Shown piece by piece: positions 24,527 to 32,709 of a stretch of 32,723 nt of DNA. Position 1 is the stretch's first letter. Each line of letters starts with the position of its first letter. Below the pieces are notes generated by a model. The model did not search any database. It was not told where the DNA came from and saw only the letters and a list, made by a program, of their open reading frames with translations. The translations under genes and the position numbers were made by a program. The stretch lies in contig WSZJ01000022.1 of the NCBI GenBank assembly GCA_009773755.1, positions 1 to 32,723 on the forward strand, given 5' to 3'. This DNA comes from Planctomycetota bacterium (lineage in GTDB: Bacteria; Planctomycetota; MHYJ01; WSZJ01).

Positions 24527-27130
24527 TTGAACACCACGACGCGCAAATACGAATTCCGGCAGATCGAGGCCCGCTGGCAGCAGCAGTGGGACAGGACGGC
24601 GCTGTTTCGCGCGGGGGGGCGGCCGGGGAAGCCGAAATTCTATGCGCTGGTGATGTTCCCTTACCCGAGCGGGACGCTGCATGTCGGCCACGGCCGGAAC
24701 TACATCATCGGCGACGCGCTGGCGCGCTTCAAAATGATGAAGGGGTTCGACGTCCTGACGCCGATGGGGTGGGACGCTTTCGGGTTGCCGGCGGAGAACG
24801 CGGCGATCGAGGCGGCGCGGAGCGAGGGGCAGGCCGTGCATCCGCGCGAGTACACGCTGCGGAACATCCGCGTCATGAAGAAGCAGATCCACGCGTGGGG
24901 GGTCGGCTACGACTGGGAGCGCGAGATCGCGAGCTGCCACCCGGGGTACTACAAGTGGACGCAGTGGCTGTTCCTGAAGCTGCTGGAGAACAAGCTGGCG
25001 TACCGGAAGATGGCGCCGGTCAACTGGTGTCCCGCGTGCCAGACGGTGCTGGCGAACGAACAGGTCGAAGACGACGGGACGTGCGAGCGCTGCAGCTCGG
25101 CGGTCGTGTCGAAGAACCTGGAGCAGTGGTACTTCCGCATCACGAAGTACGCCGACCGGCTGCTGGACGACCTCGACGGGCTGGAGGAGTGGCCGGAGCG
25201 CGTGACGGTGATGCAGGAAGCGTGGATCGGGCGCACCGAGGGCGCGGACATCGTCTTCCGGATGGAGACGGGGGAAGAGCGGATCAAGGTCTTCACGACG
25301 AGGGCGGACACGCTTTTCGGCGTGACGTTTGTGGTCGTGGCGCCGGAGCACCCGCTGGTCGCGAAGTGCGCCGCGAAGATGTCCGACGCTGAGAAGAAGA
25401 AGCTGACCGAGTTCGTGGCGAAATGCCGCGCGCAGAAGTCGATTCAGCGGACGGCCGCGGGGGACAAGGAGGGCGTCTCCCTGGGCGTGAACGTGATCCA
25501 CCCGCTGACCGGCAAACCCGTGCCGCTCTGGGCCGCGGACTACGCGCTCATGGACTTCGGCACCGGCGCCGTCATGGGCGTCCCCGCCCACGACCAGCGC
25601 GATTTCCTCTTCGCGAAAAAGTACGGCTTCCCGATCAAGGTCGTCATCGCGCCCAAGGGCGGCGCTCTCGACGCCGCGACGATGGAGAAGGCGTACGAAG
25701 ACGAAGGCGTGCAGGTCAACTCGGACGAGTTCGACAACCTGCCGAACAACTTCGGCCGCGCGAAGATCACTGAAGCGCTGGAGGACCGGGAGCTGGGCGG
25801 CCCGACGATCACGTACCGGCTGCGCGACTGGCTGATCTCGCGCCAGCGCTACTGGGGCGCGCCGATCCCGGTCATCTACTGCGCGAACTGCGGCGTCGTG
25901 CCGGTGCCCGAGAGCGAGTTGCCGGTCATCCTCCCCGACACGTCCGACTTCAAGCCGAAGGGGCAATCGCCGCTGGCGGCGGTGGAGAGCTTCGTCAAGA
26001 CGATCTGCCCGGTCTGCGAGGACCCGGCGCGCCGCGAGACGGACACCATGGACACTTTCGTGGACTCCGCGTGGTACTTCCTGCGGTACATCTCCCCGCG
26101 CTCCGAGGACAAGGTGTTCGTCGCCGACGACGTCAATCACTGGATGCCCGTCGACCAGTACATCGGGGGCGCAGAGCACGCCACAAAGCACCTCATCTAC
26201 AGCCGCTTCATCACCAAATTCCTCTACGACATCGAGCTGGCAAACATCGAGGAGCCCTTTTCGCGCCTGTTCGCGCAAGGGCTGATCTGCGCGGACGCCC
26301 ACAAGTGCCCCGAACACGGCTGGGTGCCGGAGACGGAAGTCAAGGATGGCAAGCACGCGTGCGGCCAGCCGGTCCTGACCGAACTTCACAAGATGTCGAA
26401 GTCCAAGAGGAACGGTATGGCCCCGGAGCCGCTCATCGAACAGTACGGCGCCGACACGGTCCGGCTGTACACGCTCTTCATCGGTCCCCCCGAACGCGAC
26501 GCCGTCTGGGCGACCAAAGACATCATCGGCTCACACCGGTTCCTCTACCGGGTCTGGGATACGGTCCAGGAAGCGCTTCCCAGGATTCAGGGCGCTCCGT
26601 CTAAACCCGAGAGCCTGCAAGGGCTTGCGGACGAATTCCGCGCGGTCCGGCGGAAGGTCCACCAGACGATCAAGAAGGTCACCGAAGAAATCGAGGGCGG
26701 CTTCAAGTTCAACACCGCGGTCGCCGCCGTGATGGAACTGGTCAATGAGATGAAGCGGGCGGACTTCCAGACCGGCGGCCCCGCCGCCGCTGCGGTACTG
26801 CGCGAGGCTTGTGAGATCACGACGCTGCTGCTGGCGCCCTTCGTGCCCCACATGGCGGAAGAACTGTGGGAGATGCTGGGGAAGCCGCCGTCGATTTTCG
26901 AGCAGGCATGGCCGACATTCGACGCGGCGGCGTGCGTGGAAGAGGAGATCGAAATCCCGGTGCAGGTCAACGGCAAGCTCCGGACGCGCGTGAAGGTGTC
27001 TGCGGGGGTTTCTGACGACCAATTGCGGGAAGCGGCGCTGGCCGACCCGCGTGTGGTGGAGGAGCTAGCGGGTAGAACGCCGCGGAATGTCATCGTGGTG
27101 TCCAAGCGGCTCGTGAACATCGTCGTCTAG
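24527..27130 (+). CDS. leuS: Leucyl-tRNA synthetase
   Basis: Class Ia synthetase that charges tRNA-Leu, 867 residues, normal for bacteria. Motifs: the HIGH box HVGH (52-55) in PYPSGTLHVGHGRNYIIGD; a zinc-ribbon-like CPAC...CERC starting at C168; the CP1 editing domain between; YIGGAEHATKHLIYSRF; and the KMSKS loop KMSKSKRNG (622-630). An anticodon-binding helical domain and a C-terminal domain follow. No frameshift or missing motif. The start is uncertain: the only in-frame options near the domain are TTG 24527 (NTTTRKYEFRQIE) and TTG 24464. I chose 24527 because it gives the family's normal N-terminus; GGA lies 8 nt upstream. I see no T-box-like leader. Confidence 0.96.
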   Translation: MNTTTRKYEFRQIEARWQQQWDRTALFRAGGRPGKPKFYALVMFPYPSGTLHVGHGRNYIIGDALARFKMMKGFDVLTPMGWDAFGLPAENAAIEAARSEGQAVHPREYTLRNIRVMKKQIHAWGVGYDWEREIASCHPGYYKWTQWLFLKLLENKLAYRKMAPVNWCPACQTVLANEQVEDDGTCERCSSAVVSKNLEQWYFRITKYADRLLDDLDGLEEWPERVTVMQEAWIGRTEGADIVFRMETGEERIKVFTTRADTLFGVTFVVVAPEHPLVAKCAAKMSDAEKKKLTEFVAKCRAQKSIQRTAAGDKEGVSLGVNVIHPLTGKPVPLWAADYALMDFGTGAVMGVPAHDQRDFLFAKKYGFPIKVVIAPKGGALDAATMEKAYEDEGVQVNSDEFDNLPNNFGRAKITEALEDRELGGPTITYRLRDWLISRQRYWGAPIPVIYCANCGVVPVPESELPVILPDTSDFKPKGQSPLAAVESFVKTICPVCEDPARRETDTMDTFVDSAWYFLRYISPRSEDKVFVADDVNHWMPVDQYIGGAEHATKHLIYSRFITKFLYDIELANIEEPFSRLFAQGLICADAHKCPEHGWVPETEVKDGKHACGQPVLTELHKMSKSKRNGMAPEPLIEQYGADTVRLYTLFIGPPERDAVWATKDIIGSHRFLYRVWDTVQEALPRIQGAPSKPESLQGLADEFRAVRRKVHQTIKKVTEEIEGGFKFNTAVAAVMELVNEMKRADFQTGGPAAAAVLREACEITTLLLAPFVPHMAEELWEMLGKPPSIFEQAWPTFDAAACVEEEIEIPVQVNGKLRTRVKVSAGVSDDQLREAALADPRVVEELAGRTPRNVIVVSKRLVNIVV

Positions 27131-27310
27131 CGCGGACCGCGCTGTAACTCCCGCTTCACGTAGCCGTTAGGCGATATCTGAAATGCGGGAATAGCGGACT
27201 CGAGACCCCTGTTTGAAGGGGCATTCGCCAGGGGGATCGTGAGGTTGCCAGAGGGTTTTTCGCGTCCCGTTTACGTATTTCACGGGCGCCGCTTCTGCCC
27301 CCGTTTCCGC

Positions 27311-27339
27311 TTGACGCCCCCTACACCCCCCGCTAGTCT
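27311..27339 (+). promoter_or_regulatory. Candidate sigma-70-like promoter of the secreted-protein cluster
   Basis: TTGACG (27311-27316) and TAGTCT (27334-27339) are separated by 17 nt. The leader to the lipoprotein ATG would be about 45 nt and carries GGAGG. The rest of the 261-bp gap after leuS (27131-27391) shows only two small hairpins (27129-27143, and CCCCT/AGGGG just after 27200) and no gene. Confidence 0.4.
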
Positions 27340-27391
27340 TCCCGGTCCTGCAAATCCTGAGTCGCGCCCATACCTTTACCGGAGGAACGGA

Positions 27392-28150
27392 ATGCGCAAG
27401 ATTGCCCTTGGGCTCTGTCTGGTCGTGGTGGCTGGTTGCGGATTGCTCGGCGGTGGCGGTGGAGACGGTGGCGGCGGTGGGGGCGGGTCTTCGCAACCCG
27501 ATCCGGTCGTCTACGCCGAAACCACGGTGAGCTGGGACATCGCTGCCTTGAAGGAAGGCGAATGGGTCGAAACCGAGACGAAGAGCGGCGCCTACTCCGC
27601 GAAGACGAAGAACGCCTGCGTCGCCATCAAGGACGGGCTGACCTGGGTGGAGCAGAGCGACAGCAGCAAGTCCGGCTGGGTGATGCTTCTGGGCGTGGAC
27701 AAGGGCGACCGCAAGACGAAGAAGGCGTATTGGGGCAAGACGGGCGAGGAAGCCAAGGAAATCAAGGTCCAGAACATGCCGACGGGTGGCGCACCTGCGG
27801 GCGAGACGCCGAAATCGCGCGGGACGGTGAAGATCTCGAAGGACACCGTGACGGTGAGCGGCACGGCGATCGAGTGTGACAAGTCCGAATCGGACATCAC
27901 GACGACTATCCAGGGGAAGGACTATCGCGGGCAGTCGACGTCCTGGATGTCGGACAAGGTGCCGTTCCGCAGCTGGTACGACGAGAAATCGGGCGACTAT
28001 TACAAGAACAACCCGGACATCAAGGTCGAGGGCAAGTGGACGCTCAAGGGCGCCGCGATGGTCAAGATGACATCCGAGGGATCGACAGTCCAGCTGGTGG
28101 GGATGGGAACGGACGCAAAGATGACCGTGAAACTGCCTGTCGCCAAGTAA
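27392..28150 (+). CDS. Secreted paralog family member 1: lipoprotein
   Basis: 252 residues. A short signal sequence with lipobox VVAGC (C16) is followed by a Gly-rich tether (17-32), so it should be lipid-anchored in the envelope. The mature part shares its layout with four other proteins in this window: SWDIAALKEGEWVETET (47-63), NACVAIKDGLTWVE (C76), DRKTKKAYWGKTGEEAKEIK (106-125), IECDKSES (C162), KVPFRSWYDE and MGTDAK near the end. Cys76 and the second Cys are 86 residues apart and could form a disulfide. I do not recognise a named family; a beta-rich fold is likely. ATG 27392 is set by GGAGG 7 nt upstream; a longer open frame is Arg/Pro-rich shadow. Confidence 0.82.
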   Translation: MRKIALGLCLVVVAGCGLLGGGGGDGGGGGGGSSQPDPVVYAETTVSWDIAALKEGEWVETETKSGAYSAKTKNACVAIKDGLTWVEQSDSSKSGWVMLLGVDKGDRKTKKAYWGKTGEEAKEIKVQNMPTGGAPAGETPKSRGTVKISKDTVTVSGTAIECDKSESDITTTIQGKDYRGQSTSWMSDKVPFRSWYDEKSGDYYKNNPDIKVEGKWTLKGAAMVKMTSEGSTVQLVGMGTDAKMTVKLPVAK

Positions 28151-28153
28151 ACC

Positions 28154-28194
28154 GACTCTGGGGGAGTCTGCGGGGATGATCTCCGCGGGCTTCT
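28154..28194 (+). terminator. Weak hairpins between family members 1 and 2
   Basis: GACTC/GAGTC (28154-28168) is followed by GCGGGGA-TGA-TCTCCGC (28170-28186) and GGGCTTCTT. Stem plus a poor T-run suggests partial termination or attenuation. Confidence 0.4.
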
Positions 28195-28228
28195 TCGCCT
28201 CAGGGGGAACATTTACAGGAGTTAGTCC

Positions 28229-28966
28229 ATGCGCAAGATGACGGTGATCTGCACGCTGGTTCTGGCGCTTTGCGCCTCTATGGCGTCGGCCCAGATGCCC
28301 GACCCGACCGTTTCCGACATGTCGATGTCGATGTACGACGTCGGCTCCCTCAAGGCCGGAGACTGGGTCGAGTACGAGACGGAAGCGTACGGCCAGAAGT
28401 ACAGCACGAAGTATGCCTGCGTGGGCGTCGAAGGCGACGTGATCTGGATCGAGTACTCGGATGCCGGCCTTGCGATGATGCACAAGGGCTCGGTCATCCT
28501 GGTCTCCGTCAACAAGGGCGACCGGAAGGTCACCAAGGCGTGGTTCGGCAAGCCGGGCGAGAAGGGCAAAGAGCTCAAGGTCAGCGTCACCCCGAAGCCG
28601 GCCGGCGACCCGCCCAAGTCGGACATGAAGATGAAGGGCACGGGCAAAGTGTCCAAGGACAAGCTCAAGGTCAAGGACAAGGAACTCGACTGCGAAAAGC
28701 TCGAAATGGACATCGTGTCGACGATGGGCGGCAAGGATTACCCGTCGAAGTCGACGACCTGGTACTGCGAATCACTCCCGTTCAAGTACTTCCAGGACGA
28801 AGCCACGAAGAAGAATTCCGACGAGATGATGAAGGACGTCAAGTGGGACGGCAAGCCCGAGGGCAAGGGCGCGGTCGCCCGGCAGGAGAGCGGCGAGGGC
28901 CCCGCGAAGTCGGTCATGGCCTGTGTCGGTTGCGGCACGGACGCGAAGGCGACGCTGCAGAAGTAA
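28229..28966 (+). CDS. Secreted paralog family member 2
   Basis: 245 residues with a signal peptidase I-type signal (cleavage after ASA, residue 21). Shared blocks: MYDVGSLKAGDWVEYET (35-51), YACVGVEGDVIWIE (C64), DRKVTKAWFGKPGEKGKELK (98-117), LDCEKLEMD (C155), ESLPFKYFQDEA, and CGTDAKATLQK at the end. It is very rich in Lys (over 15 per cent by eye). The start is firm: GGAG 7 nt before ATG 28229. The leader GGGAACATTTACAGGAG (28205-28221) recurs with one change before member 3, showing that the duplication included the translation-initiation region. A strong terminator follows. Function unknown; exported, soluble. Confidence 0.85.
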   Translation: MRKMTVICTLVLALCASMASAQMPDPTVSDMSMSMYDVGSLKAGDWVEYETEAYGQKYSTKYACVGVEGDVIWIEYSDAGLAMMHKGSVILVSVNKGDRKVTKAWFGKPGEKGKELKVSVTPKPAGDPPKSDMKMKGTGKVSKDKLKVKDKELDCEKLEMDIVSTMGGKDYPSKSTTWYCESLPFKYFQDEATKKNSDEMMKDVKWDGKPEGKGAVARQESGEGPAKSVMACVGCGTDAKATLQK

Positions 28967-28988
28967 GACGGGAAAACTGAGACCTGGG

Positions 28989-29018
28989 GCCCGCCCTCGA
29001 AAGAGGGCGGGCTTTTTT
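28989..29018 (+). terminator. Rho-independent terminator
   Basis: A perfect 10-bp stem, GCCCGCCCTC / GAGGGCGGGC, with a GAAA tetraloop, then TTTTTT (29013-29018). It lies 22 nt after the stop of family member 2. It is the clearest intrinsic terminator in the window. Confidence 0.93.
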
Positions 29019-29066
29019 ATGTGCCCTGGCGCGCAGGCAGCGGGAACATCTACAGGAGCGATGTCC

Positions 29067-29789
29067 ATGCACATGAGGATGGCGATCGGCACGATCCTCC
29101 TGATGCTGATTCCGCTTCAGGCACAGGCCCAGGTCACGGAGGTCTACGACAATCTGATGTCGTCCTGGGACGTCGCGGCGCTGAAAGGCGGCGAATGGGT
29201 CGAGACGGAGACGTTGCTGGAATACCCCGGGACGACGCAGCCGGTGCTGAAGCTGAAGACCTCCTGCGTCAAGGTCGATGCCGACAGCGTGTGGATCGAA
29301 AGCCGGGTCGCCGACCAGGTGACCTGCTACCAGGTCGCGAAGAAGGACCGCAGGATCGTCAAGGCGTGGACGGGGAACGCGGGCGAGGAAGGCAGGGAGC
29401 TGAAGGTGCGACCGGCCATCGACGCGGGGCCGACGCCTGCGCCAAATCAGGAAATCACCGGGAAGGGCAGAGCCTCCAGGGAGAAGCTCAAACTCGGCGG
29501 AAAGGAATTCGATTGCGAGAAAGTCGAACAGGAACAGGTCATGAAAGGGAGCGGGCTTGAGATCAAGACGAAGTTGACCGCCTGGTACAGCGAAGGTTAT
29601 CCCTTCAAGACCTTCGTCGATCCGAACGCCAACCCCGGTGACGGGAAAGATCCGATCAAGTGGGAGGGCGACAAGCCGTCCTGCAAAGGCAGCATTGTGA
29701 AGATGGTGACCGAGTCAAACGGCGGCAAGTCGACCACCCAGGTTTGCGGAATCGGGACGGACGCCAAGCCTGGTCTGAAGCTCAAGTGA
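29067..29789 (+). CDS. Secreted paralog family member 3
   Basis: 240 residues, signal peptide cleaved after QAQA (about residue 21). Shared blocks: SSWDVAALKGGEWVETET (32-49), SCVKVDADSVWIE (C67), DRRIVKAWTGNAGEEGRELK (94-113), FDCEKVEQE (C150), SEGYPFKTFVDPN and GIGTDAKPGLKLK. C87 is an additional cysteine not seen in the other copies at this place. ATG 29067 is chosen over in-frame ATG 29061, because AGGAG then lies 8 nt away and the leader aligns with that of member 2. It is separated from member 2 by the terminator, so it needs its own promoter or read-through. No enzymatic motif is seen. Confidence 0.83.
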   Translation: MHMRMAIGTILLMLIPLQAQAQVTEVYDNLMSSWDVAALKGGEWVETETLLEYPGTTQPVLKLKTSCVKVDADSVWIESRVADQVTCYQVAKKDRRIVKAWTGNAGEEGRELKVRPAIDAGPTPAPNQEITGKGRASREKLKLGGKEFDCEKVEQEQVMKGSGLEIKTKLTAWYSEGYPFKTFVDPNANPGDGKDPIKWEGDKPSCKGSIVKMVTESNGGKSTTQVCGIGTDAKPGLKLK

Positions 29790-29830
29790 GAGCGCGGAAG
29801 GTCTGCTTCGTTCCTGGGGCTCCGGTGCTG

Positions 29831-29836
29831 TAGCAT
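29831..29836 (+). promoter_or_regulatory. Candidate -10 (TAGCAT) for a leaderless transcript
   Basis: TAGCAT ends exactly 7 nt before ATG 29844, with no Shine-Dalgarno between. It overlaps the alternative ATG 29835. Confidence 0.4.
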
Positions 29837-29843
29837 GTTCAGG

Positions 29844-30629
29844 ATGATTGAAGTCCCGGCTCGTCTTGCTGCGCTTTTCGTGGGCGTCCTTCTGATGCCG
29901 GCGATGACGGCGCGTGCCGAGGAACCGGAAGCGCCTCCGGTGCACGAAAACGACCTCGCCGACTGGGACGTCCCGGCGCTGTCCGCCGGGGACTGGGCCG
30001 AGCACGAACTGGCGGGCCCTTCGGCGCCCGTCACCTCCGGGAACAAGCGGCCGTCGCGTCGGCTGGCGTGCGTGGCCGTCGAAGAGGAGATGGTGTGGGT
30101 CGAGGTGACGATGAAGCACGCAGGGAAGACGTGGGATGGCATGGTCCTGTCGCTCGGCGCGCGGAAACCAGACGGCAAGGTCACTCGGGCGTGCTGGGGG
30201 AGGACGGGCGCGACAGGGACGGAACTTCAGGTTCGCCCGCCGTCCGGCGGCCCTGCGGTCGCGCCGGGCAGTCCGAAACCCGCGGTGACGGCGACAGGGA
30301 CCGTGACGAAGGAAAAGACGAAGGCCGGCTCGACCAGTTACGAATGCGAGAAGATCGAGCTCGAAACCCAGCTCACCAGTTCCTGCTGCGACGAAAAAGC
30401 GCGCATCACCGTCTGGGTCAGCGAGAAAGTCCCGTTCCGCGCGCGCGTCGACGAAAAGGTCAAGGTCAACGGGCTGGAAGCAGAGACCACCTGGAACGGA
30501 AAGCCGACGGTCAAAGGCGGCGTCGTAAAGCGCCAGGTGTCGTCCGGCGGATCCCTCGAGATCATGACGCTGCTGCGAAGCGGGACGGATGCGAGGGAAG
30601 CGCTGGCGCGGCCTGACCTGAAAAAGTGA
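29844..30629 (+). CDS. Secreted paralog family member 4
   Basis: 261 residues with a signal peptide (hydrophobic core LAALFVGVLLMPAM, cleavage near ARA, residue 25). Shared blocks: DWDVPALSAGDWAEHEL (40-56), LACVAVEEEMVWVE (C76), GKVTRACWGRTGATGTELQV (111-130), YECEKIELE (C168), SEKVPFRARVDE and RSGTDAREALARP. It has drifted further than members 1-3 and is less Lys-rich. Start choice between ATG 29835 and 29844 is open; 29844 fits the -10-like TAGCAT at 7-nt spacing. It ends 10 nt from the convergent DUF4424-like gene. Confidence 0.82.
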   Translation: MIEVPARLAALFVGVLLMPAMTARAEEPEAPPVHENDLADWDVPALSAGDWAEHELAGPSAPVTSGNKRPSRRLACVAVEEEMVWVEVTMKHAGKTWDGMVLSLGARKPDGKVTRACWGRTGATGTELQVRPPSGGPAVAPGSPKPAVTATGTVTKEKTKAGSTSYECEKIELETQLTSSCCDEKARITVWVSEKVPFRARVDEKVKVNGLEAETTWNGKPTVKGGVVKRQVSSGGSLEIMTLLRSGTDAREALARPDLKK

Positions 30630-30639
30630 AGGCACCGGC

Positions 30640-31899
30640 CTACTTCAGCAGCTCCCGCGCCTCCGCCAATAGCCTCTTCAATTCGTCGGTCGCCGTCTCC
30701 CCGGGGAAAACCAGCGCATTTCCCCCCGCCGTGACTTCTCCGGCAAGGAACGCTTCACCGGCAGCAACCCAGCGCTCGAGGGCGGCGCGCACGGCCGCGG
30801 ACTTCGGTTCTTCGCCTGCGGCCGCGAGCAGCGGCTCGAAAAATTCAAAGAGCTGGGCGGCCTGCCCCGGCATCGCGTATTCGCGGGGCTCGTTCTGAAG
30901 GGATCTTTCGATCTCCGCGCGGATTTCCGGGGGTACGTCCTCGCCGATCTGCGCGCGCTGGCGCTCCTCCGCGGGAAACTCCCAGCGGCCCTCTTTTTCG
31001 ACGGCCTCGTCAAGGATCGCCCGGATCGCATCGACGTAATCGGCGCGCTCCGCGGCGTTCCGGGCCTCGCGCGGAAAACGTTCGTGCGCGTGACCGAGAG
31101 TCCACGCGACCTGTTTCTTCGCCGACCAGTGCTTCTTCGCATCCTCGCGAAGCCGCGAGAGGTCCTCCTCCCAGGTCGACTTCATGTGGTACTGGATGTC
31201 GACGTCATCCTCCGTGGTGGGCTCGATGTTCTCGAATTCCCACCGGATCGCGCCGTCGCGGCGAGTCCCGTTGCGGAGAGGGCGCGCGGACCGGACGTGC
31301 TCCAGCGTCAAGGGCGCTTCGGTCCGGAATGTCACGACCGCCTTCCCGATCGGCCCCTTCCAGCGCGACCCCGTTGACAGCAGGTACGACGCGTGGCGGT
31401 ATTCGCTGAAGCCGAAGAGCTCGAGCGCGTAGCGGACTTTGTGGACGCGCGTCGCCCCTGCGGGGTACTTCGCTTCCCAGACGTACCAGTAGTCATGGCG
31501 TCCTGTCTCGTCGTACTTGTCGGCCTCGGCTTCGGTCACCGGAACGACCTTCCCTTCGAAGCGGTCGACGAGCTTCGGTGCAACCTTCGCTCCGTCGATC
31601 TCGATTTCGAACCCTTTCATGTTCTTCACGGGGCCGATCGGGAACCCTTCTTCGAACGCCGCGTCGCCGCCTGTGTTTTTCATTTCGAACGTCGCCTCGA
31701 CGCGCAGCCGGTCGACCCAGGCGTCGCGGTCGGCACGGCCCAGCGTGAGCGCGACTTCCTCGGCGGCCATCTCGACGTCGATCCCTTTCATGTCGCCCGT
31801 CGCCTCGAGGCCCGGGGCTTCGCTGCTCGGCTTGGGGCCGATGTCGGCGAACGCGGAAAGCGCGCCGGCTAAAACGAGCAGGAAGGGTCGCAGGGGCAT
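30640..31899 (-). CDS. Secreted DUF4424-like protein
   Basis: 419 residues. A signal peptide ends at about SAFA (residue 18) and the mature protein starts DIGPKPSSEAPG. The first 200 residues look like a beta-sandwich: GIDVEMAAEEVALTLG, RLRVEATFEMKNTGGDAAFE and the DUF4424-like stretch YWYVWEAKYPAGATRVHKVR (137-156). The C-terminal half is helical and charged. The resemblance to DUF4424 is by pattern only. ATG 31899 is preferred to the longer open frame because it begins the signal peptide and TATAGT lies exactly 7 nt upstream. It is divergent from family member 5, with only 30 bp between the starts. Confidence 0.72.
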   Translation of the reverse strand: MPLRPFLLVLAGALSAFADIGPKPSSEAPGLEATGDMKGIDVEMAAEEVALTLGRADRDAWVDRLRVEATFEMKNTGGDAAFEEGFPIGPVKNMKGFEIEIDGAKVAPKLVDRFEGKVVPVTEAEADKYDETGRHDYWYVWEAKYPAGATRVHKVRYALELFGFSEYRHASYLLSTGSRWKGPIGKAVVTFRTEAPLTLEHVRSARPLRNGTRRDGAIRWEFENIEPTTEDDVDIQYHMKSTWEEDLSRLREDAKKHWSAKKQVAWTLGHAHERFPREARNAAERADYVDAIRAILDEAVEKEGRWEFPAEERQRAQIGEDVPPEIRAEIERSLQNEPREYAMPGQAAQLFEFFEPLLAAAGEEPKSAAVRAALERWVAAGEAFLAGEVTAGGNALVFPGETATDELKRLLAEARELLK

Positions 31900-31905
31900 G
31901 CCGGG

Positions 31906-31912
31906 TACTATA
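31906..31912. promoter_or_regulatory. Overlapping divergent -10-like elements in a 30-bp gap
   Basis: GGTACTATACC (31904-31914) is nearly self-complementary. On the minus strand it gives TATAGT (31912-31907), ending 7 nt before ATG 31899. On the plus strand it gives TACTAT (31906-31911), 18 nt before ATG 31930. Both genes may therefore share one melting site and compete for RNA polymerase. Confidence 0.45.
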
Positions 31913-31929
31913 CCGCTCACGGAATCTCC

Positions 31930-32709
31930 ATGAGCTTCGCCGAATCTCCCCTCTCCCCTGCCGCCGCGAAATTTGCCATCGCGACAGCGCTGGCGCTTCC
32001 GCTTGCGGCCGCCGCCTGGATTCTGTTCCGGCCGCCTCCTGAAGATGTGCCGCTGGAACGCCTCCCGGAGCCGGACGTGTTCGAGACGGAGCTTGAGCCT
32101 TACGACTGGGGGAGGATCGCGGCGGGAGATTGGGTGGAGCACGAGGTAGCGACGGCGTCGCCGCTGGATGTGTCCACGCGCGTGAGGACGCGACTGGCGT
32201 GTGTGGGAATTGAAGGGAGCACGGTGTGGGTGGAGGAGCGCGACCACAACGTCGCGAGATTCTTCCCGGGAGCGTCCGTGCTCTGCGAAGTCGAGCGGGC
32301 ATCCGGCAGGATTGTGCGGGCCTGGTGGGGAGGGCCCGGGCGGACGACGAAGCCGGTGGAGGTGCGCCGGGTTATCACGAGCGCCGGGCCGCCGGGATTC
32401 GAGCGCCGGGCGCGCGTCGACGGCGCCACCCTGGCCGTCGCGGGGCTGGCGCTCCCCTGTTCGCGGGCGCTGATCATGGAGCGCGCCCCGGGCGGCCTGT
32501 GGTCGTCGCGCTCGGCTGTCTGGCTCGCGCAGCAGATTCCATTCCCCAGGCGCGCCACCGTCGCGGCCGCCGACGAACGGGTCGCGTGGGAGGGAGGTCG
32601 CGCGCGCGGGGGCGTGGCGCGTGAAGAGTATTCGGGGCTGACGGTCAGGATGACAACTGAGGTGGCGGCGTGGGGCAAGGACGCCAGGCGCACCCTGCAG
32701 GCGCCGTGA
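31930..32709 (+). CDS. Secreted paralog family member 5: N-terminally membrane-anchored
   Basis: 259 residues. A transmembrane helix (about 13-33) without a clear cleavage site anchors it, unlike the other members. Shared blocks: PYDWGRIAAGDWVEHEV (57-73), LACVGIEGSTVWVEE (C91), SGRIVRAWWGGPGRTTKPVE (125-144), LALPCSRALIM (C177), AQQIPFPRRATV and AWGKDARRTLQAP. It is the most diverged copy and Arg-rich rather than Lys-rich. The conserved cysteines remain, 86 residues apart. The gene starts 30 bp from the divergent DUF4424-like gene; GGA lies 7 nt before the ATG. Nothing is visible in the final 14 bases of the window. Confidence 0.8.
   Translation: MSFAESPLSPAAAKFAIATALALPLAAAAWILFRPPPEDVPLERLPEPDVFETELEPYDWGRIAAGDWVEHEVATASPLDVSTRVRTRLACVGIEGSTVWVEERDHNVARFFPGASVLCEVERASGRIVRAWWGGPGRTTKPVEVRRVITSAGPPGFERRARVDGATLAVAGLALPCSRALIMERAPGGLWSSRSAVWLAQQIPFPRRATVAAADERVAWEGGRARGGVAREEYSGLTVRMTTEVAAWGKDARRTLQAP

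Noticed and set aside
24512..26389. A 625-residue leftward open frame antisense to leuS
   Set aside because: leuS is unmistakable on the other strand; this frame is Arg/Asp/Leu-rich shadow.
27131..27391. tRNA or small RNA gene after leuS
   Set aside because: Small hairpins exist, but no cloverleaf with a TTCRA-type T-loop and matching acceptor stem could be built.
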